Shown here one piece after another: positions 47,038 through 53,953 of a stretch of DNA of 53,953 bases. Positions within the stretch are counted from its first letter, which is position 1. Each line of letters begins with the position of its first letter. The position numbers were made by a program, and so were the translations under genes. The stretch comes from a virus: IMG/VR virus record IMGVR_UViG_3300021138_001458, positions 1 through 53,953 of that record, one strand, 5' to 3'. The notes under the pieces are model-generated. The model was not told where the DNA came from. It saw only the letters and a program-made list of their open reading frames with translations, and did no database searches.

Positions 47038-47724
47038 TTACTGTGTTTTTAATTTACAATTATCGTTATGAAACCTCTTAAATGCGCTTACTCCTTGTAT
47101 ACTCCTATTACAGTGTACGCAGGTTTGAACTTTATAGCTCGGATTACACTCCCTAAATAACTTAGTAGACTTTGCCTTTGCAGCGGTACTCTTCTTAATA
47201 TGGCCTTCTATGCAACCTTTTTTGTGAGCTTCTTTATATGATAAAGTCTTCCTCGCTTCTATAAGCACAACCTCTCTATTCTCCACTTCTTCTTTAGGTT
47301 GCACTCTTCCTCTATTTGCTTCAGAAATCTTACTCCTCGTACTTTCAGATCTACTAAGCGATCCTCTCTGTTTTTTGGTTTCTAGCAACTTTCTCTTAGT
47401 CTCCTCCTTGCTAAAGGAGTTTTCTAATCCTAATTTAACCGGTGGTCTTGTTGCTGTCGGGTTCATCATCGTATAATTCTGAACTCCGTAAAACCTATTA
47501 ATAAGTATCTGCTCTTCTAGATAAGCCTCTAGTCTCGTAGAGTGTATTGAGAGTATTTCGTAAGCGAAGCACCCATACTTGTTGTAGGCATTTTGCATAT
47601 ACTTATTACAGTGTACACCCCTCTCTAAAGCAGTGAGATGCTCTTTCATCCTACTCTCAACTCTTCCCGTAGATCCGATCTGTTTCTTAGGTCCAATTGA
47701 TATTTGATAAACGACACCCACCAT
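47038..47724 (-). CDS. GIY-YIG homing endonuclease with degenerate YIG, 228 aa
   Basis: GVVYQISIGPKKQIGSTGRV has GVVY and QIG in place of GIY and YIG, with R...H and KYGCFAYEIL, plus LEEQILINRF carrying the catalytic-type Glu. A basic linker (KRKLLETKKQRGSLSRSEST) leads to a C-terminal CVHC-x9-FKRFHNDNC finger, the same type as in the 15208-15900 endonuclease. It is inserted between a small structural gene and the sheath gene. Activity may be reduced because the YIG Tyr is missing. Confidence 0.85.
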   Translation of the reverse strand: MVGVVYQISIGPKKQIGSTGRVESRMKEHLTALERGVHCNKYMQNAYNKYGCFAYEILSIHSTRLEAYLEEQILINRFYGVQNYTMMNPTATRPPVKLGLENSFSKEETKRKLLETKKQRGSLSRSESTRSKISEANRGRVQPKEEVENREVVLIEARKTLSYKEAHKKGCIEGHIKKSTAAKAKSTKLFRECNPSYKVQTCVHCNRSIQGVSAFKRFHNDNCKLKTQ

Positions 47725-47745
47725 TTTGTTGTTTTGTTTCTAATA

Positions 47746-47753
47746 ATAAATAT
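47746..47753 (-). promoter_or_regulatory. late-type promoter element
   Basis: ATATTTAT, 21 nt before the endonuclease ATG; it may now also serve the sheath gene by read-through. A near-palindrome AGAGCAGCTCT adjoins it upstream. Confidence 0.5.
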
Positions 47754-47776
47754 CTAGAGCTGCTCTCAAAGTGATC

Positions 47777-48025
47777 TTATTGTCTTGGTTTAATCTCCCC
47801 TGTTTCCAGGTCTACTATTCCATCGCCATACTGCTGTCCGAAACTCTGTAATAGACTTTGTTCCTTAGCTCGTACCTCTTTGATCGCATTTGTTATTTTT
47901 TCCTTTTCTAGGTTGATTAAAACTTCTTGGTAACCTAATTCTCCAAGGGCTGATGCCAGTTGTAGGACTTGCTCTCTTACTGATTTTAATTGTGCTAAAT
48001 CCTCTTGTGAAATTGTTTGACTCAT
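47777..48025 (-). CDS. small coiled-coil protein, 82 aa
   Basis: EDLAQLKSVREQVLQLASAL then LINLEKEKITNAIKEVRAKEQSL is an almost continuous helical heptad region, ending QYGDGIVDLETGEIKP. Short coiled-coil phage proteins with the C-terminal GxGxxDLxTGE motif occur beside structural genes in many T4-like phages. Function unknown. Confidence 0.75.
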   Translation of the reverse strand: MSQTISQEDLAQLKSVREQVLQLASALGELGYQEVLINLEKEKITNAIKEVRAKEQSLLQSFGQQYGDGIVDLETGEIKPRQ

Positions 48026-48048
48026 ATACTATATTGTTTTGTTTTTTA

Positions 48049-50640
48049 TTAAGATATTGTGATCTTAGCCCATCCGTTTCCTGCTGTAGTTGTACCTCCA
48101 GTGTAAACGTATAAGTTTAAGTTTGCACCAGTACTTCCTGACATCATCACACTACCTGTAATAGTTGTTGCTAAGGCTGGAGTTGTTGTTCTTGGTGTTA
48201 GGGTTAGTAGGTTGTTTATTGTTACTGATCCAGTTACGTTTAGTGAACCTGTTACAGTACTTGTACCTACAATCGTTTTAGATCCGCTTATGAATACACT
48301 ACCTGTGATTGTCTTAGTTCCTATTAGTGTATTTGAACCAGTCACATTTAGTGAACCACTCAATGTGCTTAATCCTATTACAGTTACACCACTACCTGAT
48401 ACTAAAAGTGAACCACTCACTGTTACAGAACCAGAACCATTTGAGCTAATGCTTCCACTGTCAAATACTACTGCTCCATTTACTGCACTGATTGATGCTA
48501 CTACTACTGGAGTAGTTGGAAGGTAGGGTGAAGCAGTACCGCCATTTCTTGTAAAATTAAAGCTACCACCTGTTCCAGAACGGCCACTAACAACGGTAAA
48601 AGTTGCACCATATCCGCTAGAAACAGCATCTCCTACGTAAGAGTACCCGTAAGTGTCGTCCGGTGTGTTATAAAATCCACTATTACTAAGGTATGCTGTA
48701 CTTCCTACATTAATAGTACTACTGACAATGTTATAAGGTGTACTGAAACCTCCTGCATTCAAAGTATTGGTAACATTTAGATCAGTAACTAATATAGCTG
48801 ATGAGGTCAATTGACCTGTTACCTTTAGTGAACCTGTTACGTTTAATGAACCTGTGATTGTACTTGTACCAACTACTGTTTTAGATCCACTTATGAATAC
48901 GCTACCTGTGATTGTTTTAGTTCCTATTAATGTATTAGAGCCTGTTATATTTAGTGATCCTGATACAGTCGTTTGACCGTTAAATACACTGCTTCCCGAT
49001 GCTTTTAGAGATCCTGATAAAGTTATAGTATTGCTAGTGATTGATGTATTGCTTCCTGATACTCCAAAGGATCCTGTAACATTTACAGCAGATCCTGATA
49101 GAGAGATTACTGTACCGTTATCAGTTATATTTGAAGATGCGATAGCAACTGAGCCACCACCAGTTGAATATTTAGTTAAAGAATATTGAGTAGATGCTGC
49201 AGAAGATACTGTTTGTCCACCGTTTACTGTTACTACCCCTGTAAGAGCTATATTAGTTGCGTTTATGCTTACTGTGCCATTTGAACTACCAGTTACAAGT
49301 AGTGAACCTGTAATTGCTAGTGATTGACTTATTACAGCATTACCTGTATATGGGAATGTAGAAGCTCCGCCTGGTGCCCAGCTTGCACTTAGTGCGTAAG
49401 ATGAACTTAATGCACGAGATGCATAAGAAGCAGTTCCTTGTAGTGAACCTGTAACTCCATAAGTTGCAGTTAATGCACCACCTATTTGAGTAGGTCCGGT
49501 TAGAGCTATGTTAGATGCTACTACGTTTACTGATCCGTTCTTCATATTTAAAGAACCAGTAAGGTTTAGTGGTCCTGTTATACCTGCACCAGCTCCTGCG
49601 CTCAGTGTACCACTTGTTCCTAGCCCTGAAGGTGTTACGAAAGTCACTGGTACTGCGTTGCCATTTCCATCGTCAAAGTAAAAAGTTGCTGCTTGGTTAG
49701 TTCCATCTACTTGTAGATAGGCTATAGTAGAGTCACTAAAAGCATCGTTCGGATTTCCTAGCTGATAGTAGTTATCCTTAAACTCTAAGACAATCCCTGT
49801 AGGGGTTCCTTCACTGTATGCAATTATTGATTCATTTGAATCGTCTATGCTTATGTGCGTATTGTTTATACCTATATATGCACCAAAATCGTATACATTA
49901 GTTCCGTAATTAAATCTAAAGCCGGCTTGTGTACCACCTGGTCCTGCTACGGTTGATAAGTTATTTGGGGTTTGGTATAAGTATCCGTATGTAATGTTGT
50001 ATGGACTTGTCCAGTATGCATTATATCCTGCAAGACCTCCGTTTAATCCAGCGGATGGTGCCCAGCTTGCACTCACTGCTAAACTTGCAGTTGATGCATA
50101 TGAGCTACTCACTGCATTCATTACATAGCTTGCTGTTTGAGCTGTTGCTGCAGCACTTGCACTTGTTGCAAAGCTTGCATATGAGGCACTTACTGCTGTA
50201 GTTGCATTGGTTGCAGTAGTGGCAGTAGTTGCAGTAGTGGCAGTAGTTGCGTTTCCTGCATTAGTTGCATAATTAGCGTTCTCAGCTGTTCCGTATATCA
50301 CTCCACCAACAACTAGATCGGTATTGATTGATGCACCTCCGTTTACTGTTAGACCAGTAGTTACTCCTAAAGCATTGACTGTAGTTGTATTGGTAGTGTC
50401 AACTACTAAAGCAGGAGATCCCTGTACATATACAGCAAGTGGATCATTTCCATTATCGTTCAACTCAGTTTGAGCTGCTGAATTACGACTGGCATCTGAT
50501 AATCCAGTAGTAAGTCTGCCCTGTAAAGCAGTTGGAATTTGATTATTAAAACTTAAGGCATCGACAATTTGTAGAATGTCGGATGGTTGCACTGGTAAGT
50601 TTACCGCAATTGACGCTGTTTGGTATTGTGTTAAAGACAT
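48049..50640 (-). CDS. repetitive tail fiber-like protein, 863 aa
   Basis: The N-terminal 100 residues are globular (PVQPSDILQIVDALSFNNQI). After that come Ala/Thr and Ser/Tyr repeats (NATTATTATTAT; SASYASFATSAS; SSSYALSASWAP) and many GSLNVTGS / ITGSxxxSG units typical of beta-helical trimeric fibers in Bacteroidetes and marine phages. It contains an internal 603-bp-offset duplication. No chaperone domain at the end; it finishes TTAGNGWAKITIS. Likely host-binding fiber or fibrous virion protein. Confidence 0.8.
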   Translation of the reverse strand: MSLTQYQTASIAVNLPVQPSDILQIVDALSFNNQIPTALQGRLTTGLSDASRNSAAQTELNDNGNDPLAVYVQGSPALVVDTTNTTTVNALGVTTGLTVNGGASINTDLVVGGVIYGTAENANYATNAGNATTATTATTATTATNATTAVSASYASFATSASAAATAQTASYVMNAVSSSYASTASLAVSASWAPSAGLNGGLAGYNAYWTSPYNITYGYLYQTPNNLSTVAGPGGTQAGFRFNYGTNVYDFGAYIGINNTHISIDDSNESIIAYSEGTPTGIVLEFKDNYYQLGNPNDAFSDSTIAYLQVDGTNQAATFYFDDGNGNAVPVTFVTPSGLGTSGTLSAGAGAGITGPLNLTGSLNMKNGSVNVVASNIALTGPTQIGGALTATYGVTGSLQGTASYASRALSSSYALSASWAPGGASTFPYTGNAVISQSLAITGSLLVTGSSNGTVSINATNIALTGVVTVNGGQTVSSAASTQYSLTKYSTGGGSVAIASSNITDNGTVISLSGSAVNVTGSFGVSGSNTSITSNTITLSGSLKASGSSVFNGQTTVSGSLNITGSNTLIGTKTITGSVFISGSKTVVGTSTITGSLNVTGSLKVTGQLTSSAILVTDLNVTNTLNAGGFSTPYNIVSSTINVGSTAYLSNSGFYNTPDDTYGYSYVGDAVSSGYGATFTVVSGRSGTGGSFNFTRNGGTASPYLPTTPVVVASISAVNGAVVFDSGSISSNGSGSVTVSGSLLVSGSGVTVIGLSTLSGSLNVTGSNTLIGTKTITGSVFISGSKTIVGTSTVTGSLNVTGSVTINNLLTLTPRTTTPALATTITGSVMMSGSTGANLNLYVYTGGTTTAGNGWAKITIS
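48231..48358. repeat. in-frame direct repeat, copy 1
   Basis: About 125 bp coding SNTLIGTKTITGSVFISGSK and flanking residues; the second copy lies 603 bp (201 codons) away at 48834-48961. DNA differs at synonymous sites, protein nearly identical. Confidence 0.8.
48834..48961. repeat. in-frame direct repeat, copy 2
   Basis: Partner of 48231-48358, same frame, 603 bp offset. Confidence 0.8.
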
Positions 50641-50670
50641 TGTTAAAATCTGTTTAAAGGTTTTGCTCTA

Positions 50671-50678
50671 ATAAATAG
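50671..50678 (-). promoter_or_regulatory. late-type promoter element
   Basis: CTATTTAT, 30 nt before the fiber-like gene. Confidence 0.5.
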
Positions 50679-50715
50679 TGATGTCATAACACAAACCTCA
50701 ACTTGGAGATGTGAT

Positions 50716-50955
50716 TTAAGGGTTTGTTTGTTTACTTGCTTGTTTAGCTATTCTCATAGCCTCTCTTGTTTCGTCTGCAAATGCTTTCATTGATGCAGCA
50801 ATTCTATCTTTTTCTGCTTGTATAGCAGCTTCTTCTTTTTCTACTTCAGTTAATACGTCAATCTCTAATTCATCTATATCACCATCTTTTACTGCTTTAT
50901 AGATATAAACTCCAGCTACAATTAAAATCGTAAATAAAATGATTAGTCCTAACAT
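50716..50955 (-). CDS. N-anchored coiled-coil membrane protein, i-spanin-like candidate, 79 aa
   Basis: An N-terminal helix (MLGLIILFTILIVAGVYIYK) is followed by an acidic charged helix (EVEKEEAAIQAEKDRIAASM...) to the end. Type II topology with a coiled-coil domain is the inner-membrane spanin layout, but many small virion-assembly proteins look the same. A late-type element precedes it. Could pair with the lipoprotein at 6548, though they are far apart. Confidence 0.6.
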   Translation of the reverse strand: MLGLIILFTILIVAGVYIYKAVKDGDIDELEIDVLTEVEKEEAAIQAEKDRIAASMKAFADETREAMRIAKQASKQTNP

Positions 50956-50972
50956 AGTATATAGTTTTTATA

Positions 50973-51407
50973 CTAATAAATATAGTCAGAAAAGAAAATA
51001 TTACATATTTCTGATACTGTTTTATTTGTTGTATCTATACCGATAAAATTAGTAAATGGTTGTTCATAGTTAGTATGATATTTTTCTTTACTCCTAACCT
51101 CACTAGTATAAATATAATATTCTGTTAATTCATTCCCAACCTTTTGTTTGAAATTTTCACGTTGGTCTCTATAAGGTGAAACCATTGCTACTATTACATC
51201 TTTATTATTTTGATGTAGGTAGTAAGCTATATTTTGAGCTAACTCAATATTATCTCGTCTACCTTTTTCAGAATAGTCTTTATTGTTGAATAATTTTCTC
51301 ATCTGGTCACCATCTATTAAAAATGCTGATTTGAATCTATCTTTTAATAGTTCTTTGGCAATTGTGGTTTTACCAGCACCCGGTTGTCCTGTTAACCAAA
51401 TTATCAT
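50973..51407 (-). CDS. cysC: adenylylsulfate (APS) kinase, 144 aa
   Basis: IWLTGQPGAGKTTIA is the P-loop; LIDGDQMRKLF and the MVSPYRDQRE block are the APS-binding signatures, followed by KYHTNYEQP and a final FIGIDTTNKT. It phosphorylates APS to PAPS, the sulfate donor. The neighbouring sulfotransferase gene (ATGA overlap) would use that PAPS. Short relative to CysC (about 200 aa), as in phage versions. Confidence 0.87.
   Translation of the reverse strand: MIIWLTGQPGAGKTTIAKELLKDRFKSAFLIDGDQMRKLFNNKDYSEKGRRDNIELAQNIAYYLHQNNKDVIVAMVSPYRDQRENFKQKVGNELTEYYIYTSEVRSKEKYHTNYEQPFTNFIGIDTTNKTVSEICNIFFSDYIY
50976..50983 (-). promoter_or_regulatory. late-type promoter element
   Basis: ATATTTAT, 20 nt before the ATG at 50955, lying inside the 3' end of cysC. 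Confidence 0.45.
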
Positions 51408-52222
51408 CTATATCTAAATTTTTCGTTATACCACTTATAGTTATTCATTATCCAGTCACAAACATCTTTACCTAGTATTTGAGTAGCTTTAGATGTTACA
51501 GGTTCTAACTTAGTTCTGATAACATGATCTCCATAAACACCGTATACTTCATCATCCTCCTTTGTAACCTGTTCTATGTTATCAAAATCGTGTTTAAAGA
51601 ACGGTATGTCTAAATAGGTATAAATTCGCTGCATTTCTCTTTCTGGGTATAGACATAGATCTTCAAACTTAACAAATAGTACTTTACTATCTATTCCCAT
51701 TCTTATCATCTCACCTAATCTCTCAAATGCCATACCAACAGGTGGATTTTGTACCCACAAGTCAATACGCTTAGGTGTTGTAGTACCTTGCATCTTAGAC
51801 CAATCTAGTAATGGACTTGCTTTATCACTAGCCTTTCTAAAATTCTTTTCCATTGAAGCAAATATATCTCTTGGATCTCTAACCATACAGATAATCTTTG
51901 GATCAGGTTGTATCATGTTTAGAAAATCGTAATGAATACCCCACCCTCTACTCTTATCAATAACATATTTCTTGTCTGTTATTCCATTGTAGAAACCATA
52001 CATTCCAGCATGACAGAAATTAAGAAAACCTAGTTTCATTAATTCTGCATCTTGTGCTTTGAATTCTGGTGAGTTAGTATAGTTACCTCTAGCTGCAAAT
52101 ACTAATTCAAGAACACCTGAAGTTGGTGTTGCATACATATCTGGATTCTGTGCTAGAATATTTTGTAATAGAGTTGAACCTGCTCTTGGTAATGAACTTT
52201 GATAAAATATTTTCTCTACCAT
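51404..52222 (-). CDS. sulfotransferase, 272 aa
   Basis: The N-terminal FYQSSLPRAGSTLLQNIL is the PAPS 5'-phosphosulfate loop; ICMVRDPRDIFASM is the 3'-phosphate binding region; a C-terminal VLFVKFEDLCLYPE follows the family. It transfers sulfate from PAPS to a hydroxyl of a glycan or protein. Between an APS kinase and a glycosyltransferase, the acceptor is most likely a sugar on the virion or cell surface (inference). All three are translationally coupled. Confidence 0.88.
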   Translation of the reverse strand: MVEKIFYQSSLPRAGSTLLQNILAQNPDMYATPTSGVLELVFAARGNYTNSPEFKAQDAELMKLGFLNFCHAGMYGFYNGITDKKYVIDKSRGWGIHYDFLNMIQPDPKIICMVRDPRDIFASMEKNFRKASDKASPLLDWSKMQGTTTPKRIDLWVQNPPVGMAFERLGEMIRMGIDSKVLFVKFEDLCLYPEREMQRIYTYLDIPFFKHDFDNIEQVTKEDDEVYGVYGDHVIRTKLEPVTSKATQILGKDVCDWIMNNYKWYNEKFRYR

Positions 52223-53094
52223 TATTGTTGTTTAATTGATGTAACTATTTGATCTATATTGAATACCTCTGTTTCATTGTTATACGGAAATTCTAATAAA
52301 TCTCCTGATATATTGAACTTACTTAGATAAGCTCCTTTTAATTCAGGTTTTGTTGTAAATGGATTAGATAGGATATTATCATGTAATTCATAACCAAATA
52401 CATATGGATTATTAGCTATCCAGCAAACTGTTGATTTTAATCCTAATGCAGCAGCGGTATGTTGAGCAAAACTATCTATAAATAATCTTTTAGTACTCAG
52501 GCTAATCAAAACAGATAATGATCTAAAGTTATCTGTTACCGATACAGTATTATCATACTGAAATTGGTCTTCTCTCCTTATATGTACTATTGTATACGAA
52601 TCTTTGAATTGATCTATTACTGCTGTAGCAACAGATCTTGGAATATCTCTAGCCCATGAATACTTCATGTCTGATAAAGCTCCACCATTTGTTTGTAGTA
52701 GTAGGATTGGCTTGTCAAAGTTAAACTTAGTGCTATAGAATTTCTGCTCTCTACTACTCAAATATACCTTAGGTACTTCACCGTCATACTTAATATCAAA
52801 CATATTACACCAAGTGGCTATTAGATGCTCTTCTTGTAAGAGATGGCTTGTTTCTAGGTATGGATCATGTGCAAATACTTTGAAGTCTTTACCTTCAATA
52901 TAATCCTCATAGAAATAAGAGAAACCTCCAAATGCAAATGTTCTATCTACATTTGGATTATTTAAGAATACGTCAGGATAACCTGATACTACGATTAGAG
53001 TGGATTTAGGATACTGTTTTTTAATTGCTTCGCATACGGCTGTAGCCATAATACATTTACCCATCCCACCGTTTATTTGGAAGATAATATTCAT
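52222..53094 (-). CDS. GT9-like glycosyltransferase, 290 aa
   Basis: GT-B fold of the heptosyltransferase type: FQINGGMGKCIMATAVCEAI at the start, LIVVSGYPDVFLNNPNVD, a central PILLLQTNGGALSDMKYSWA, and FIDSFAQHTAAALGLKSTVCW near the donor site. It would add a sugar using an NDP-sugar. Coupled to sulfotransferase and APS kinase, it may build a sulfated glycan decorating virion proteins; the acceptor is not known. Confidence 0.8.
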   Translation of the reverse strand: MNIIFQINGGMGKCIMATAVCEAIKKQYPKSTLIVVSGYPDVFLNNPNVDRTFAFGGFSYFYEDYIEGKDFKVFAHDPYLETSHLLQEEHLIATWCNMFDIKYDGEVPKVYLSSREQKFYSTKFNFDKPILLLQTNGGALSDMKYSWARDIPRSVATAVIDQFKDSYTIVHIRREDQFQYDNTVSVTDNFRSLSVLISLSTKRLFIDSFAQHTAAALGLKSTVCWIANNPYVFGYELHDNILSNPFTTKPELKGAYLSKFNISGDLLEFPYNNETEVFNIDQIVTSIKQQ

Positions 53095-53119
53095 GTAACT
53101 AATTTAATTCTATAATAAC

Positions 53120-53464
53120 TTAGAATGACATACCAGGTATGTTAGAACCGCTTACTATACCTGTAACAGTAGTACCTACTTGACTAGCTATTATGTGTAG
53201 TGCAGTAGTATCATCTGATCCCCAGGTTGATAGCTGGTCAGAAGTTAAAGTTACTTCTTGCTGTGTTACTCTTTCAAATGCTATAACACCGTCTACTCCC
53301 ATTACTACATTACCGTATAATACTTCAAATCTTGTTTTGTCAGCACCTAATTTATATGGACGTGCTATTGCAGTCATTGCTGAACCAGATACTATTGTTG
53401 ATTCACCGAATGGTCCTTTGTTTTGGACTTGTGTTGCTGCAGGATTAATTGTTGCAAATATCAT
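53120..53464 (-). CDS. small virion-like protein, 114 aa
   Basis: MIFATINPAATQVQNKGPFG, then KTRFEVLYGNVVMGVDGVIAFERV, VTLTSDQLSTWGSDDTTALH. Low charge, beta-rich, no signal peptide. Similar short proteins with FEVLYGNV...LTSxxLxxWGxDD occur next to tail fibers in marine phages; role unknown. The strong promoter at 53493 precedes it. Confidence 0.7.
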   Translation of the reverse strand: MIFATINPAATQVQNKGPFGESTIVSGSAMTAIARPYKLGADKTRFEVLYGNVVMGVDGVIAFERVTQQEVTLTSDQLSTWGSDDTTALHIIASQVGTTVTGIVSGSNIPGMSF

Positions 53465-53492
53465 TTGTTATTGTTTTTATGTTGTTTATAAG

Positions 53493-53523
53493 CAAATATA
53501 TGAAATCTTTTTTGACTTTCCAA
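53493..53523 (-). promoter_or_regulatory. Bacteroidetes-type promoter, near-consensus
   Basis: TTTG, 20 nt, TATATTTG: the best match in the window to the Bacteroidetes consensus TTTG / TAnnTTTG. It starts the glycan/sulfation operon. Confidence 0.8.
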
Positions 53524-53531
53524 AACTATTT

Positions 53532-53953
53532 TTATGTTAATCTTATTTTTAATACACCACCAGTATGGTAAACACCTCCTACCGGTATTCCTCCGGCTGC
53601 TGCTGCTGTATCATTTGCAAAGTTTTTAGTCTGTATGGTTGGTGATACTAAGTTGTTAATATAAAGAGAGTAATTACAAGCTGCGGTTAATCCGCATCCT
53701 ATTGCTGCTGAATAGTCACCTGATACTGTGTTACTTTTACCACCCGGTATTATTCCATACTTTCCAGAAATAGTGTTGTTAAATCCACCACCTATTGTTG
53801 AATATTGGGAATATTGTCCAGAAATTTGATTATTATATCCACCACTTATTGTTGAGTAGAATGAATTAGTTCCAGAGATATTATTGTTAGTTCCTCCACC
53901 TATTGTTGAATATTGGGAATATTGTCCAGAAATTTGATTATTATATCCACCAC
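53532..53953 (-). CDS. C-terminal part of a repetitive tail fiber/adhesin, 5' end outside window
   Basis: 139 codons open to the right edge, TAA at 53532. Repeated GGxNNxISGxYSxIGGG units (YNNQISGQYSQYSTIGGG, TNNNISGTNSFYSTISGG) resemble YadA-type left-handed beta-roll heads used in phage fibers. After a CGLTAACNYSLYINNL block the end is NDTAAAAGGIPVGGVYHTGG, then VLKIRLT, a common fiber-tip ending. Likely a trimeric receptor-binding fiber. Confidence 0.8.
   Translation of the reverse strand, partial: GGYNNQISGQYSQYSTIGGGTNNNISGTNSFYSTISGGYNNQISGQYSQYSTIGGGFNNTISGKYGIIPGGKSNTVSGDYSAAIGCGLTAACNYSLYINNLVSPTIQTKNFANDTAAAAGGIPVGGVYHTGGVLKIRLT
53788..53953. repeat. 108-bp tandem repeat in the fiber gene
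   Basis: Bases 53788-53845 recur without a mismatch at 53896-53953, offset 108 bp (36 codons). The second half of each unit is a diverged copy of the same glycine motif. Confidence 0.88.

Noticed and set aside
48049-50640. Fiber gene as two genes split by repeats
   Set aside because: The frame is continuous for 863 codons with no internal start signals or promoter.
1-53953. Plus-strand ORFs of 60-123 codons, e.g. 35805-36149 and 33924-34295
   Set aside because: All lie antisense to clear genes and have low-complexity translations; no plus-strand promoter or start context.
1-53953. CRISPR array, integrase, transposase, attachment site
   Set aside because: None seen; no regularly spaced repeats outside coding repeats of fiber genes.

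Overview
The window is a 54-kb piece of a large T4-like (myovirus) bacteriophage genome. Nearly every gene lies on the minus strand. Hallmarks are a contractile-tail module (sheath, tube, tape measure, baseplate), a T4-type replication set (UvsX recombinase, gp32-like SSB, gp41-like helicase, FEN/RNase H nuclease, DenV) and a family A DNA polymerase. The host is probably a Bacteroidetes/Flavobacteria cell. Shine-Dalgarno sites are essentially absent, the DNA is AT-rich, and thirteen places carry TTG, exactly 20 nt, then TAnnTTT-like, which is the Bacteroidetes housekeeping promoter (-33 TTG, -7 TAnnTTTG).

Layout in + coordinates; transcription runs right to left. 53,953-50,700: end of a repetitive fiber, a small virion-like protein, then a GT9-like glycosyltransferase, a sulfotransferase and an APS kinase (a sulfation cassette). 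50,640-32,817: structural genes (863-aa repetitive fiber, sheath, tube, two tail-chaperone-like ORFs around a 9-T slippery run, tape measure, baseplate proteins, and a 1459-aa baseplate protein ending in a lytic-transglycosylase-like domain). 32,765-21,043: replication and nucleotide metabolism (a second, degenerate family A polymerase, SSB, UvsX, DenV, FEN nuclease, helicase, and a B12-dependent class II ribonucleotide reductase broken into two genes by a split intein). 21,039-13,323: a 7-deazaguanine pathway (QueD, QueE, FolE2, TGT/DpdA-like) interrupted by homing endonucleases. 13,149-10,313: dUTPase/dCTP deaminase and the main DNA polymerase. 10,194-7,580: Hsp20, GroES and GroEL. 7,486-1: small membrane and hypothetical proteins, thioredoxin, an orphan N-terminal piece of thymidylate synthase, a glycosyltransferase, two metallophosphoesterases, and tRNA-Phe and tRNA-Lys.

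Two promoter classes mark two expression programs. TTG-N20-TAnnTTT sites precede most replication and accessory genes. A short element, CTATTTAT or ATATTTAT, sits 7-32 nt before structural genes and is probably the phage late promoter. All six free-standing homing endonuclease genes have their own copy of the late element.

The most novel signal is RNA structure in the homing-endonuclease leaders. Two endonuclease genes, one GIY-YIG and one HNH, 13 kb apart, share a compact leader RNA. It has an 11-bp helix that buries the start codon, two hairpins with fully complementary 6-nt loops (a kissing loop supported by one compensatory change), and a terminator-like U-run. At two or three other endonuclease genes an upstream arm complementary to the start region lies just before the late element. 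Read-through early transcripts would then be translationally blocked, while transcripts started at the late element would be open. This is the logic known for T4 I-TevI, here apparently reinvented several times.
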